From Meandrina meandrites (taxonomy: Eukaryota; Cnidaria; Anthozoa; Scleractinia; Meandrinidae), in assembly GCA_963693305.1 (NCBI GenBank), contig OY855904.1, positions 49,095,261-49,159,260 of the forward strand: 64,000 nucleotides of DNA, in the 5' to 3' direction. Positions 10,913-23,003 of this stretch are shown one piece after another (position 1 is the first letter of the stretch; every line of letters begins with the position of its first letter). A model generated the notes under the pieces. The model was given only the letters and a program-made list of their open reading frames with translations. It was not told the origin of the DNA and made no database searches. The position numbers and the translations under genes were made by a program.

Positions 10913-12900
10913 CTCTTTATGATGGCGTTGTCAGTTTCTTCTCATTTTAATTGGTTTTTGCCAGGATAGATTTTATTTCTTTCAGACGAAAGGAGTGGAG
11001 CCTGGGGAGAAGTTTAGCAGCAGCCCCTCCCCCTCTCCGCTGCTAGGGGATTCCCGGTGGTCCGTATTGCGGGCTCACGACAAAATGGCGACGAGTTATA
11101 TAGTTTGAGTTATATAGGGTAGTTTTGCCGATGTTTTTCCTTCTTGACGCGATCACAACGAGTTTCCAAACACGGGATATTCTTCTTCTATTCGTATTCC
11201 CGATAACGAAGAATATGTAATGAGGAGAAACGGCGAGGGAAACGTTTCACAAACATTTCATACAGAAACTTACAGGGACCTGAGGTAAGCGTTTCTCATT
11301 ATATTGTACAACGATTTTATTTTGAACACTGGTTTAAGCTTATGTATTCGACGTTTATCATGTGTGAGCATATATAAAAGTGCTAACGATAAAATCGTGC
11401 AAACTGGAATTAAAGCTGAGCTCGAAGGAAAAAAAAGATTTTGAGTGTCAGTCATTTCGTCATGGCATGTGATTTGTATTTATGCTTGTAATCTGAATTT
11501 TAAGCTACTTCAAATTAATAAGAATCGCATCCTTTCATTATTTAGACGTGAGGAAATGTTTGTCAGAATATTGACCGAGTGGATTGTAACAAGTTCTGGT
11601 GGTTGTTGATCTCTTAACTGTTATAATGTACTGTTTGGCAACAGGCAAAGTGTTTTCAAGGCTAACTGGAGTGCTATTTAGGCTAACTGGAATGGCTCGC
11701 ATGTTTCATGACACATAAGTGCCATACAAGCCAGAAATTCCTAACCCAATAAATATATAGCCTAACCTCAAGCCACATAAGCTAACTATACTCAGGCTTA
11801 CTGGAGTACTGTTTAGGCTAACCAGAGAGCTATTACGGCTAACCAGTGTGCTATTCAGATTAAATGGAATGCCTCTCATGACTTGTTGGCTTGCACTTTG
11901 TCAAGACCCAAGTTTTCTTTTTTTTACTTTTGGAAATTAGCCATGTAGTAGCTGTAAATTTGATTTAAATAAACTCCATATTAGTTTTTGTTGACAACTT
12001 GCTCTACGAGAAAACCAAACAAAGATTTCTGTAATGTAATGTTTTGAGATGAACAGATTACAAAAATTCAGCTTTAGGGTCCAAAACATTTAATAATCTG
12101 ACATTTTTCTGCAATGATTATTGAAAGGATGCAAAGAAAATTGATTTCTTCCTTGCCTGACTCAGGTAGACTGGGCAAGGTGAAACCATTATATGCTTAT
12201 CCAAAGACTGATGTTTCTCCGGAAACAACAACAAAGTAAAAAATCCATAAATATCATTTTTGTATCTAGCAAGTGTAAAAAATTATTGGATCCAATAGCC
12301 CAACATGAAAGCAGTCAGTTTTTTCTTTCACACACTAAAATGGCCATTTAATTTTAATATACAGTTTGCATGTTGGAAAGATAGCAATTTCACCAAAATA
12401 AATACTTTTGTTTGTTTTGTTTCTATTTAAAAGTGACTTGAAGACTTTGCAATGACATTCCTCTTAAGTCAACTTGAAAATAAACTCAAAAATACACATT
12501 TTGTTAATGTAATAAAATTGTCACAAATGATTCCCACATGTTGCCAGTTTAAACCTGAACATACTTTAGTGACCTTCATAGCTATTTATGTAATATGAAC
12601 CCAGCCTCAAGAGCTCTCATGGGCCCGATGAGGATAAGTAAGTAATTATGTAATATGGGCATCCCAGAACCCAATTAGGCTACATGTGAATACTGGCACT
12701 TAATTACATGCAAGTTTTAAAACCATTCTGGGGTTTGTGACAAAAATATTTTGTTCCAATAAAAATAATGAAATTACAGACAATTTACATAATTATTATC
12801 ACAGACCATAAAGTTTACTCCAGGTTAAGTAAAGACGTCAAGTTTTTTTGCAGCACAGGCTAAAGTGTCTTCAATAGTTTAATGGCAGTCTAATTAAAAT
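10913..12900. other. No gene seen; weak GCTAACTGG repeats
   Basis: No supported ORF longer than 70 codons. Degenerate repeats around AGGCTAACTGGAGTGCTATT occur at 11660-11700 and 11800-11880. Otherwise AT-rich single-copy-looking sequence. Confidence 0.5.
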
Positions 12901-13102
12901 GTGTGGTTCCAAATAATATCCATACCTCCCCCAAGAATGGTTCTTTGCTTTGGACCCTCCTACCCCCTGGAATTTCCAGTATAGCTTCATATTTTATTTT
13001 AAAAACTTGGGTTATTGAAATCACCCCCTACCCCCCCTCCCCTTTCGGAAATTCCAATGACCATCTCCTTGGTGTGGGTATGGATATTTTCTGGAACTGC
13101 AC
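12901..13102. mobile_element. MITE of about 200 bp
   Basis: The left end GTTCCAAATAATATCCATAC pairs with the complement of the right end (GTATGGATATTTTCTGGAAC). C-rich interior, no ORF. Only its right end is carried along in the copied block at 18589-18959. Confidence 0.75.
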
Positions 13103-13230
13103 AATGTAGGCATTTGCTTATAAAAGTAAGCTACAGATTGGTTCACCTTAATCTATTTTGTTAAACTTTTCACATTCACCTGTTTTCTGTGGGATATATA
13201 TACTATATATTGTTTTTACCGGTTTCACTT

Positions 13231-13231
<1 letters not shown>

Positions 13232-13261
<30 letters not shown>
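13232..13261. repeat. (TAA)n microsatellite
   Basis: Ten trinucleotide units at the 3' end of the retroelement remnant. The copy at 18748-18774 is one unit shorter, which accounts for the whole length difference between the duplicated blocks. Confidence 0.9.
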
Positions 13262-13264
<3 letters not shown>

Positions 13265-13265
<1 letters not shown>

Positions 13266-15029
13266 CAAAAAATGTCATGGAGGGAAAACGAACTTCCTGA
13301 TCATTAGCAACGTTCACAGTTATCAACTCTTTCTCCCCTTTGACGACGAGCTCCTCAACTACATCTTCATTAACATATGAAGTGGAAGTGCAACTTCCCT
13401 CATCCAAGGAACAATTTACAACAATGCTCTTCTTGCCATGCTTCAGGATTGTTGGAACAGTTCACAGTGCCACTTTTTCTGCTTTCTGTATCTCTAGCGA
13501 AGTTGAATTAGCGGTAGCATCCCCCTCCGTGCTAGGTCGGACGCTTTGTTCCTAAGTTCCTTGTGACAGAGTGTTGTCATTTCTGTTTGACTGGATTTCC
13601 CTTCCTCCTTGAGTAAGTCTTGTCAACTGAAGCTGGGTTGACTGATGCTGGGCTCCCTGAGGCTGAGTTCCATGTGGCTTGGTTCCCTGAGGCTGGGTTT
13701 CCTGAGACTGGCTTCCTTGAGACTGGCTTCCCAGGGTTCGAGACTAACAGTTGTTTCTATTTCGATTACCATGTAACAGCCAGTTGTGTCTGTCCCTGCA
13801 ACCATCAGTATTAAACACTCTACTTCTGAGGCACTCTCCGCCTAGATCATCATCACCCAAACACCTGTAACAGAGTCCTAACTTTTTCGCAGTAGCCCAT
13901 TTTTCCTGAATATTCCTACTCCTAAAAACATCGCAATTCCAGACAGCATGGCTTGCACCACAAACCTTGTATGTCCCCTTCTTTTTGTCGTCACCTTGGT
14001 TAATTCAAAAGGACTTACTTCGTCTGTCCTAAAATTTTCCGCTTGAATTTCCTGACTTTAAACCATGTTTAATTTCAGTGGCATGAACCTGGTATTCAGC
14101 CTCTTCTGCAGTCCAATTCTTGAGCGTAATTAGAGACTACACGCTTCTGTTTTCTTTTACCAAGCGAACGTATTGGGACAATAATTTCAGCGGCAGTTTT
14201 CCAAGGATAAAAGTGTACATACAAAGTTCCTGATTCTAAATCCGCAGTTCGATTGTTTTCCTGTAGATTAATCACTGCCCGCTCTAGCATGTCCGAAAGC
14301 TTCTCCAAATCTTTGGCATAATTTTCTTCTCTGATTGGTTTCATTTTGATTAACTCATCTACATGACACTGAATTTCCTGACGATTTCCACCGTATTTTC
14401 TCAACAACATCGATTTAGGAGCCTCGAAAGCAACCTCAGAATATCCTAAACCTTTAATCGTTTGTAAAGCTTCGCCCGATAAACATGCCTGCAATTTCAA
14501 CATTTTAAACTGAGCAGACATTGCAGTTGCATACACACAACTCGTAAATGTTGCGTTCCAGTGCTGAAATAGTTTTGTTCCCGCTAAATGTTGGAATACG
14601 AATTCTTTCTAGATAAGTCCCCCACTATCACCATTTCGATGCGGTAAACTGGTGTAAGAGTATTCGAGTAAGATGGTGAACTTACCGGCCGAGTGTTCCG
14701 TGATACTGAAGTCAAGACACGACAAGTGGCGCGAGCTTCACCTTCAATTCTTTCGATTAATTCATCCGGTTCACCCCCGACTTTAACTTGTATTTCAGTG
14801 TTCTTAAGTTCCTGATAAAAATGTCCCTAATTCTTCTAATAAATCGAAAGGCTTTTCCTTAATGGTTTCCAAACGCTCCAAAGTAGCTTTAATTTCTTCA
14901 AAACTTCTTGGCTCAACGCCGCCGCTGACGCCAGCAACCCGACCCGCTAACTCGTTTAGCTATCTTGTTATCGCCCCTTTTAATTTTCATCATACGGTCT
15001 TGGGCTGAATCCTCTTCGTTGTTCGACAT
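13265..15029 (-). pseudogene. BEL/Pao retrotransposon gag-protease remnant
   Basis: Minus-strand remains of a retroelement polyprotein in several broken frames. A probable gag start (ATG at 15029) begins MSNNEEDSAQDRMMKIK and soon hits a stop. 14536-14096 encodes a DUF1759-like gag segment (KMLKLQACLSGEALQTIKGL, then KYGGNRQE), with a frame change just before it. Around 13960-13790 there is a Cys/His-rich zinc-knuckle-like stretch (CYRCLGDDDLGGECL, then HNWLLH). 13460-13265 encodes a retropepsin-like segment (KSIVVNCSLDEGSCTSTSYV) with DEG where BEL/Pao proteases usually have D-[DST]-G. No reverse transcriptase, integrase or LTR was seen. Decayed; the element would package and process its own RNA-protein particles. 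Confidence 0.72.
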
Positions 15030-15867
15030 GTTTCCACTAATTTCCTTAGTAGAGTCCACAAATTTTCCTCACCTTTGACGAAAACCACACTACTGTCAAT
15101 GCGCACCACAGAAGTCCGCCAGGTCCAAGACCGTTTTCTTTTGAAAATTCCAACTTTTAACCCACTTAATCCGGCTAGAAGGACGAGAAAATGTTTCTCC
15201 TTTGATTCCTAAATTTTAACAGTACAAATTCAAAAAAACAAGTCCAGAGTTCCTATAGACAAAAGTCCCGTAAAAACGACAAAAGCGCTACTCCCACAAA
15301 TAAGCTGACTTTTATTTTGAAACTGTCAATCAATCCTCGCTCAGGTAACATAACTTCCGGTTCGCTCTTACAAAAAAAAATTCTTTTAGAAAAAAAAAGG
15401 AATAGCAAATAATTCTTAACACTGGTTTTCATTCAAGTCCTCTCTCCAGATCAAATTGGAATTTGGAATGTTGTTTTTCAGGAGTGAGAAAAACCGGAGA
15501 CCCGGAGAAAAACCCTCGGAGAAAGGACGAGAACCAACAACAAACTCAACCTACTTAACAAATGATCAGACTTACTTCATTTAAAATAGGTTTTTACTCA
15601 TCCAAAGAGGAGTCAGCATTGAACTGTTAATGCCTAAACTAAATTACAGTTAAAACGATGTTGCTGCTTCACTGTTTGCGTCAAATGGATGGATAATAGC
15701 AGGCGCATCTTTGTCTATGGTTTTGCAGTTTATCGTTTCCTTTAAGTCCGGTTTGATTTGATGGCAATTTGACTATTGCAAATAGATGATGATGCCGTAA
15801 TTAAGTTTCCACGCTGTGTAGAAACTGTCACTTAAAATTTTCAATTACAATGTACATAGCTAGTCTT
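15030..15867. other. Retroelement 5' side and GPCR unit 3' flank
   Basis: No gene. 15480-15550 holds a stretch (ACCCTCGGAGAAAGGACGAG and neighbours) that recurs next to the GPCR relics at 22440-22490 and 54909-54950. 15680-15860 matches 55120-55410, so this is the downstream flank of the receptor unit. Confidence 0.6.
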
Positions 15868-16776
15868 TCAAAAGCAAGAAAACTGCCTGAATGTGCCTTT
15901 AACTGCTTGTTTCACTTCTCTGATTTTCCAACAGTACAGTATTGGGTTTAGAGATGAGTTTAAGTAGACTAGAGTTATTACAGCAAACGAAACCACGCCG
16001 TGTTGTATTCCATCCGAATCTAGCAAAGCCACATTGACCGCCGGAAGATAGCACAAAACTAATGCCAACTGCACCCACCTAATGCTCGAAACTGTTTTTT
16101 TGTATCTTGCTATGTTTAGTGGAATCCCTTCTCCGATCTGTTGTCCGTGGGGGACATTGTTTTGTACTTGGGCTTGTTGATGTCGTAGTTTAAGATGAAT
16201 CCTCGCGTAACAGAAAATCGAAGTTACCATACAAAGTACTGCGCCAACAGAGGATGCCTTAAAGGCGATATCAATTTTCCACACCCAAAGCCCTCCACAT
16301 GAAGAAGCAATTAACCAAAAACAAGTTATGACAACACGAACTCCCCTTAATGTTACTACATGTCTGTATCTCAGTCCCAGCAACAGGGCGAGAAGTCTGT
16401 CCACACTAATTGCGGTCGAGGTCAACCCAGATACTCCACACAACATTACACCAAAAACTCCCCAAATATTGGAAACGTAGTACACTACATTCACGTTCAT
16501 CGTTATTATACGAGACATAATATAGGTAGCAAAGAGTGGCTGTACAACAAGACCAACGCAAAGATCAGTGGCCGCCAGACATCGAAAGAAGAGCTTTGTT
16601 GGAGAATGAATAGAAGAGACATTCTTTAGAGCAATTAGGATCAGCGAATTGCCCACAGCAGCGGTGATGGAAAGAAAAATGTTCAGAGACGAAAAAAATT
16701 CAGTTATGCCTGGAGGTGCTCTGAGTGCTTCGTTCAGTGTGCTTATGTAGTTTCCTTCTCAAGCAAAGTTCGCCAT
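15868..16776 (-). pseudogene. Class A GPCR, stop at codon 6
   Basis: Minus-strand copy of the receptor at 61713-62621, open from codon 7 to the natural stop (ends RQFSCF). Codon 6, GGA in the intact paralogue, is TGA here (16759-16761) after ATG GCG AAC TTT GCT. No in-frame ATG follows until helix 2, so a full receptor could start only from a non-AUG codon or by readthrough. All seven helices, DRLLAL after helix 3 and NPILYCW in helix 7 are present. The N-glycosylation sites of the paralogue are mostly lost. Probably a recently inactivated gene; a polymorphic stop or a sequencing error is possible. Confidence 0.82.
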
Positions 16777-17781
16777 TGTTCCTGGGCGGTCTCAAAATTA
16801 AGCTTGCTTTGAGGCTGAGGAGATAACGGAGCTTTGAGAAAACAGCTTCAGCTTTGCTGCTTTGTTAGTGAAATGATGAGTTTAATTGCGCTAGTAAGAC
16901 GTCCGCTTGTGCTTTGTAAGTGTTAATACAGGACTTCCTATTTATCATTTATAAATAAAATGCCCGGTGTTAATGGCAGTTTGTGTTTGACCGTTTTCTT
17001 GAATACGTGGGTTGAAAGTGATAGATCTGTCAGTTGGTTGTATTTGGTTTCATACAATAAAGACAGCAAGAATAGTATCGGTCACAGATCTTTTTAACAA
17101 AAGGGTTTCAATGGAAAGAATGGTAGTATTTCATATTCTGCTGTTACTTTGGTGTAGAGTATTTTCGAGTCTATAAATTCTGTAAGACCCATTACAACAG
17201 CTGTAAACAGGTTATCCTCTAGAAATTAAAAGAAGATCGTGCTTGATTATTAAAATCCTTCAAAATTGTCATCAACTTGTCAAAGGTAGTGCACCACACA
17301 TATAAAAGTACTCCTGAATACAATACGCACAAAAAAAAATTGTGAATATTAAAATGTTCGCAAGATGCTTAGCTATACAGACACAGTTTTAAAGCTGGAC
17401 AAAATTGTTCCCTAATTAGTTTTAACATCTGAAAATTAGCTTGCTAAACTATCTCCGCTTTGTGTTGTAAACAGAGGTAAAGAGAAGCGTACTTACTTGT
17501 AAGATAAGAAGTAAACATTTATTTCCACCTCTGCATCGATCGATTCCGAAAGGACAACTGCAAGACGAGGTCACGCTTCACCTTGACGAAGAACGTTTTA
17601 CCGAAACACGGACAACGCAACAAAAAGCAACACTCGACAATAATCGAACTAGCGTATCTTAATCGAATTTTTCCAAGTGAGTATTCCTGTTTATCGAAAT
17701 CAAACAACTCCAAACAGACTCGAAACAGACTCCAAACCGGTTTTTACTTCACAGTTCGCATTCGAGACACGTGACGAAAAA
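16777..17781. other. 5' flank of GPCR unit
   Basis: No gene. Homologous to 58873-59600 and 23694-23860 (upstream flanks of other GPCR units), for example GACAGCAAGAATAGTATCG at 17064. It contains TTTTTAACAAAAGG near 17090, the unfilled form of the site occupied by a TTAA element at 23865-25963. Confidence 0.65.
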
Positions 17782-18577
17782 TACGTCACCGTTACTAGGA
17801 AACGATCCTCATACATATGCACGAACCCCACTCAAGTGGGGTTCGCGCATATTTAATGAATTACACACTTTGTCCGTGCTGAAGTCGTCATAGATTTAAA
17901 CTCCGAGCGGTGGTCCGTTAACATGGTTCGAACGAAACGACAGATAATGTTTTGCACCTTGGTGATCCACTCTGAACTAGCGATGGATAAAATTATATTC
18001 TGCAGCAAAAGTGTGTTTTAACTTTTACAGGACAAAACCTTTTTTAGGTAAGACATTTTTAAAGTATTATCAGGTCACCTGCATCTTATAAGCGGATATC
18101 TTTGAGCGAAACTAAATATTTGACTAGCCGACGCTGTCTGACTGTGGCGCCAAATATTTATTTATTTTGCTGGGAGCAATTAATTTTACGTTTACTTTGA
18201 GAAGTGCGCAAAATTCGGGACGGTGACTGAGACACACAAACAAGACAAAATATTTTCAAAAGACAAAATAATTATCAATGTTTTTTAGCAGAATACTGTG
18301 GCAAAAATGCCTCTCCTTTGCAGAAAATTCCCCCAAAAACCATGAAAAAGAAAATTATACTTTTCCAAAGCCTTTCGCTTCGAGTTCAGAGGGACCGCTC
18401 TCTAATGCTTCGCGCTGCCTGAACTCGACTTGTAAAAAGTCGAATTTAAAAATCGAAATTTGAGTTTCTCGTTAACATGACGGGCTTTAAAAATGCCTTG
18501 AAATTTACAAAACATATATCTTAGGCCTCACCAGCCTAAAGTTCATCATTTCAAATGGAGAAACTTGAAGTGGAAAT
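17782..18577. repeat. 796-bp duplicated block X
   Basis: Nearly identical to X' at 18969-19764, with exactly the same length and very few differences seen (one near 18522 against 19709). It is part of the GPCR 5' flank. Near its start (17818-17850) is a hairpin GCACGAACCCCACTCAAGTG paired with GGGGTTCGCGC. Confidence 0.92.
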
Positions 18578-18588
18578 GAAGTGTTGAA

Positions 18589-18748
18589 GTGTGGGTATGG
18601 ATATTTTCTGGAACTGCACAATGTAGGCATTTGCTTATAAAAGTAAGCTACAGATTGGTTCACCTTAATCTATTTTGTTAAACTTTTCACATTCACCTGT
18701 TTTCTGTGGGATATATATATTATATATTGTTTTTACCGGTTTCACTTG

Positions 18749-18779
<31 letters not shown>

Positions 18780-18959
18780 CAAAAAATGTCATGGAGGGAA
18801 AACGAACTTCCTGATCATTAGCAACGTTCACAGTTATCAACTCTTTCTCCCCTTTGACGACGAGCTCCTCAACTACATCTTCATTAACATATGAAGTGGA
18901 AGTGCAACTTCCCTCATCCAAGGAACAATTTACAACAATGCTCTTCTTGCCATGCTTCA
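18589..18959. repeat. Copied block Y from 13072-13445
   Basis: A copy, in the same orientation, of 13072-13445: the right end of a MITE, a (TAA)n tract and the retropepsin-like part of the BEL/Pao remnant (minus-strand frame 18960-18742). It differs from its source by one microsatellite unit and few if any substitutions. It sits between X and X', so it was inserted at the joint of that tandem duplication. Confidence 0.92.
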
Positions 18960-18968
18960 CCGTTACGT

Positions 18969-19764
18969 TACGTCACCGTTACTAGGAAACGATCCTCATA
19001 CATATGCACGAACCCCACTCAAGTGGGGTTCGCGCATATTTAATGAATTACACACTTTGTCCGTGCTGAAGTCGTCATAGATTTAAACTCCGAGCGGTGG
19101 TCCGTTAACATGGTTCGAACGAAACGACAGATAATGTTTTGCACCTTGGTGATCCACTCTGAACTAGCGATGGATAAAATTATATTCTGCAGCAAAAGTG
19201 TGTTTTAACTTTTACAGGACAAAACCTTTTTTAGGTAAGACATTTTTAAAGTATTATCAGGTCACCTGCATCTTATAAGCGGATATCTTTGAGCGAAACT
19301 AAATATTTGACTAGCCGACGCTGTCTGACTGTGGCGCCAAATATTTATTTATTTTGCTGGGAGCAATTAATTTTACGTTTACTTTGAGAAGTGCGCAAAA
19401 TTCGGGACGGTGACTGAGACACACAAACAAGACAAAATATTTTCAAAAGACAAAATAATTATCAATGTTTTTTAGCAGAATACTGTGGCAAAAATGCCTC
19501 TCCTTTGCAGAAAATTCCCCCAAAAACCATGAAAAAGAAAATTATACTTTTCCAAAGCCTTTCGCTTCGAGTTCAGAGGGACCGCTCTCTAATGCTTCGC
19601 GCTGCCTGAACTCGACTTGTAAAAAGTCGAATTTAAAAATCGAAATTTGAGTTTCTCGTTAACATGACGGGCTTTAAAAATGCCTTGAAATTTACAAAAC
19701 ATATATCTAAGGCCTCACCAGCCTAAAGTTCATCATTTCAAATGGAGAAACTTGAAGTGGAAAT
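18969..19764. repeat. 796-bp duplicated block X'
   Basis: Second copy of 17782-18577. Nine bases (CCGTTACGT) separate it from block Y. To its right the sequence continues as the normal GPCR-unit flank (19765-19915 matches 61150-61290). Confidence 0.92.
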
Positions 19765-19929
19765 AAAAAGCGAGTAAAATAGAAGTTATTTTGTCAATTA
19801 ATTTCCTAACAGTGCTCCCGCTAGATTATGAAACGCATTTTTTATTTCTACACTTTCAACTACAAACATTTTTTTTTTATTTAATTATTACGGAATAGAA
19901 CCTTAGTCACTATGGTTGACCTATGGTTA

Positions 19930-21290
19930 CATGAGGCTGTTAATAGTGTTAACCGTTAGCTGTAAAACCGGTCAAAAACTTAGCCGTTAGGCGTGAAAGT
20001 TGGAAAATTTTAAATGTTAGCGATAAAAATTGTTAACCGTAAAAAATGTCTGGCCTCGAAATGCTACGAAAGTGAAAGTCTTAAGATCTCATGTGAAGAT
20101 TTTTGTCCTACCTTTTGTGTATCTTGGTACCAAGAAAGGCCGATAATGTTTAGGGGTGAAGGGGGACTTTTTAACTACGCGTTTGTTGCTAAGGTTTCTG
20201 AAACCAAACAAGCCTTTTTACACAACTTTGCTCTGTTAAGAGTCTTTAAGAATTTCAAATCACGGCCATATTTGGCAAGCCACGTGTCAGGAATAAGAAA
20301 AAACCTAAAACAGCATATAGATCTGAAAATTACAATATGTGTCAACAGATAAAGAACGTCCACATGCTTGATGCTTCGTATGTTTTTTTTTTATGAAATT
20401 CGAATATAATTTTAAATTATATATCACAAATTAAAGTAATGGTGTAGTAAACACCCGTATTTTTAGACCTCCTTCAGTAGCGTTCCATTTTATTCACGTA
20501 AATTATAAAGAAGGCTATGTTATCTCCAGTTCTTTCCAAAAATAGGAACTCTTCCTTTTCTTCTCCATGCTAATTTTAGGGATTTTAGATTCTAATTCGC
20601 GACTGGCATTAGTTACGCGCGCGCAATGTCATCTTTTAAACGCGTGTTCTCCCCCCTCCCTCTCCCACCAAAACAAAAATAAATTCACCATTCACCATTA
20701 CCAAAGGCTCCAAAATGGCTTGCCACCATAAACCACCTTTGACAATCCCTTAGCAACTGCTCTAGATCTTTAATTGAGAAGGACCCTCTTAATTCGGTAA
20801 ACGGAAACTGTCGGAAGCGTCTGACTATTTTCAGGCCTTTTTCAATTTAATTTATGAATTGACTTAGTTTCGATGGTTATGTTAAAGGATATAATAAGTA
20901 TATACGGTATACGCTATAACACATATAAGTAAGAACACGTATGACATGAGTTACACGTGTACTTGTATAAAATGGCTGCTCCTTGCTTTCACAGTAATTT
21001 AAAATTCTGTTATTTTGTAGATTTTTTCTACAGCAGCATTGGAATGGAAGATGTAGTTTATTAAAGCAGTTTACTATATCTACAATAATTATGAAATCCA
21101 CTTTTTTATCCCAGAATGGTCGTAAGACCTTGAATATGTTTACAACGATAAAAAATAATTTTTAACTTTTTAAAACAATGGAAATTAATTTTTTAACACT
21201 TCGTTAGCCGTAACGGAAAAAAACCGTTAGCCGTAAAAATGCCAAAAATATTAGCCGTTAACCAGTCCAGGATCATGTCCACTTTTAGAA
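19930..21290. mobile_element. Element with repeated CGTTAGCCGTAA motifs
   Basis: Both ends carry several GTTAACCGTTAGC(C/T)GTAAAA motifs (19940-20045 and 21200-21262), in the same orientation rather than inverted. The interior contains a copy of the 657-bp TTAA MITE. Boundaries are uncertain and no ORF is supported. Confidence 0.45.
20151..20793. mobile_element. Diverged copy of the 6589-7245 MITE
   Basis: Similar along its length to 6589-7245, sharing for example AACTAC near the left end, CAGATAAAGAACGTCCACATG (20346; AATAGATAAAGAACGTCCAC at 6811) and the CCCTTAGCAACTGCTC region (20749). Termini are degraded and a TTAA duplication is no longer clear. Older than the copy at 6589. Confidence 0.7.
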
Positions 21291-21396
21291 ACGGTTAGAT
21301 CCGCTGGTCAAAACAAGCAATTATCCAATCACTGCGCGAATTTGGAGTCACATGGTGCGAGGTCTGCTGTCATGGAATTCTCTAGTTTCTCGATCT

Positions 21397-21443
21397 GCTC
21401 CAAAATTGCTACTAGCTAGCGTCGCAGGCTAGTAGCAATTTTA
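21397..21443. repeat. Short hairpin
   Basis: AAAATTGCTACTAGC and its complement GCTAGTAGCAATTTT surround a short spacer. Probably a tiny MITE or the end of one. No gene nearby. Confidence 0.6.
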
Positions 21444-21459
21444 AATCGTAATTTATTTT

Positions 21460-21665
21460 TGTTTATTTTATTAACACACAATGTAAAGTAAAATCTGGCC
21501 ATTATTTCTGAATTTTGTTGTTGGTAATTCTTCAGCTGCAGTCGTCACCGTCCTTCTTTACTTTTGGTTTATCATGACGTATTTATTGTTTTTCTACCTT
21601 ATAGAAAGCTATACTATTATTTTTAGGCTTCCTTAAATTTTGTATATCAGAAAAAGTGACATATA
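21460..21665. repeat. Inverted partner of 54030-54245
   Basis: This 200-bp stretch is the reverse complement of 54030-54245 (shared words include GAATTACCAACAACAAAA, read on the other strand here). At 54 kb it lies beside the downstream flank of a GPCR relic; here it lies near the 22.1-22.6 kb relic. Confidence 0.8.
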
Positions 21666-21859
21666 CGTAGTAGCCACGTTAATTAGAAACTGACTAAGAA
21701 AAACTCGGAAACACATAAATAGCCAATTCTCAAGAATAAATATTTAGCAAGTGGATAAATTAGTTGACTGCTTGTAAATGAGTATCAGTCACGTAAGCAC
21801 AAACCTTCCTTGGCGGAAATATTAGCCATGAGTAGGTAACTCTACAACATTTAGACGGA

Positions 21860-22310
21860 ATTCTCCAACATTTCGCTGATGCCCTTTTATAACGCTGGGC
21901 AGAGTTAAAACAAGAGTCCTTCTTGCCTATAACACAGCACAGCGCAACAAAACAAAAAGACATCTGCGGCACTCGAAACAACTACAAAGTAGAGTAGACC
22001 AGCTCACATCCACAATATATGCAACCAGAGTGACTAAGGTTCTATTCCGTAATTAGTAAAAAAAAAAAAGAAAATGATTGCAGTCAAAAGAGAAGAAATA
22101 AAAAATGCATGCGTTTCATAATCCAGTGGAAGCACTGTTGTGAAATTAACTGACAAAATGACTTTTGCAAGGTATCTATTTCCAGTGCGAGTTTGTCTAT
22201 CTGAAATGATAAACTTTAGGCTGGTATTTTGTAAATTTCAAAGCATTTTTAAAGGACTTAATGTTTTTGAGAAACTCAAATTTCGATTTCAGATCACTTG
22301 CACTTGCAAG
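21860..22310. repeat. Inverted GPCR-unit flank
   Basis: Reverse-complement copy of the flank sequence at 26230-26640 and 61020-61400 (for example CAGCTCACATCCACAATATA at 21999). The unit at 22 kb is therefore bounded by flank copies in both orientations, which would favour inversion or deletion by recombination. Confidence 0.7.
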
Positions 22311-22484
22311 GGTAAGTGTTTAGAGAAAATAGTTTCTCTATTTATAGTGATGAAGTCATATCAGCTCTTGCTAGTTTTTTATGCAGGTCCCTTGGAACGT
22401 GAGTTTTTCATGATCAGGAGGGATGAAAACCGGAGGACCTGGAGGAAAAACCCTCGGAGCAAGGACGAGAAACACCAGCAAACT

Positions 22485-22639
22485 CAGCTATGAGGATAAG
22501 CGCATTGCCCACAGTAGCGGTGATCATGGGAAAGCAAAATGTTCAAAGCTGAGAAAAATTCAGCTATCCCTGCTGGTGGTGCTCCGAGTGCTGGGTTCAG
22601 TTTGCTTGTGTAGTTTCCTTGTCCAGTAATGTGCGCCAT
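22485..22639 (-). pseudogene. GPCR 5' stub
   Basis: Minus-strand remnant beginning with ATG at 22639 and encoding only the N-terminus and first part of helix 1 (closest to the 57722 copy: ATG GCG CAC ATT ACT GGA CAA). It is joined abruptly to sequence (CCTCGGAGCAAGGACGAGAA) that normally lies downstream of the gene, so most of the receptor (about 750 bp of coding sequence) has been deleted. Confidence 0.75.
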
Positions 22640-22971
22640 TGGGTGGTCTGAAAATAGGATTGTCTTGAACTCGACGAGGTTGTGGAGCTTTGAGCTTTGA
22701 GAAAAAAATCTTCAGCTTGCAGCTTTGTTAGGGAAATGATGAATTTATAAGTCGCTTATAAGACGTCCGCTTCCGCTTTGTTAGTGTTTATACAGGACAC
22801 CCTAGTAATCCTTAAAAGCCTAGTGTTTATTACAATTTGTGTTTGACCGTTTTCTTCCGTGAATTTTTTTGATGTCATTAGCACTTTAACAATTATTCCA
22901 AGAGCACGTATTGGATATGAGATGGTAGATAGTCAACGAGACGCGTTAAGCGCCACGTTGGCTATAACTAA

Positions 22972-23003
<32 letters not shown>

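Noticed and set aside
16360..16629. 89-codon plus-strand frame
   Set aside because: Antisense to the GPCR helices 2-3; the minus-strand frame carries the family signatures.
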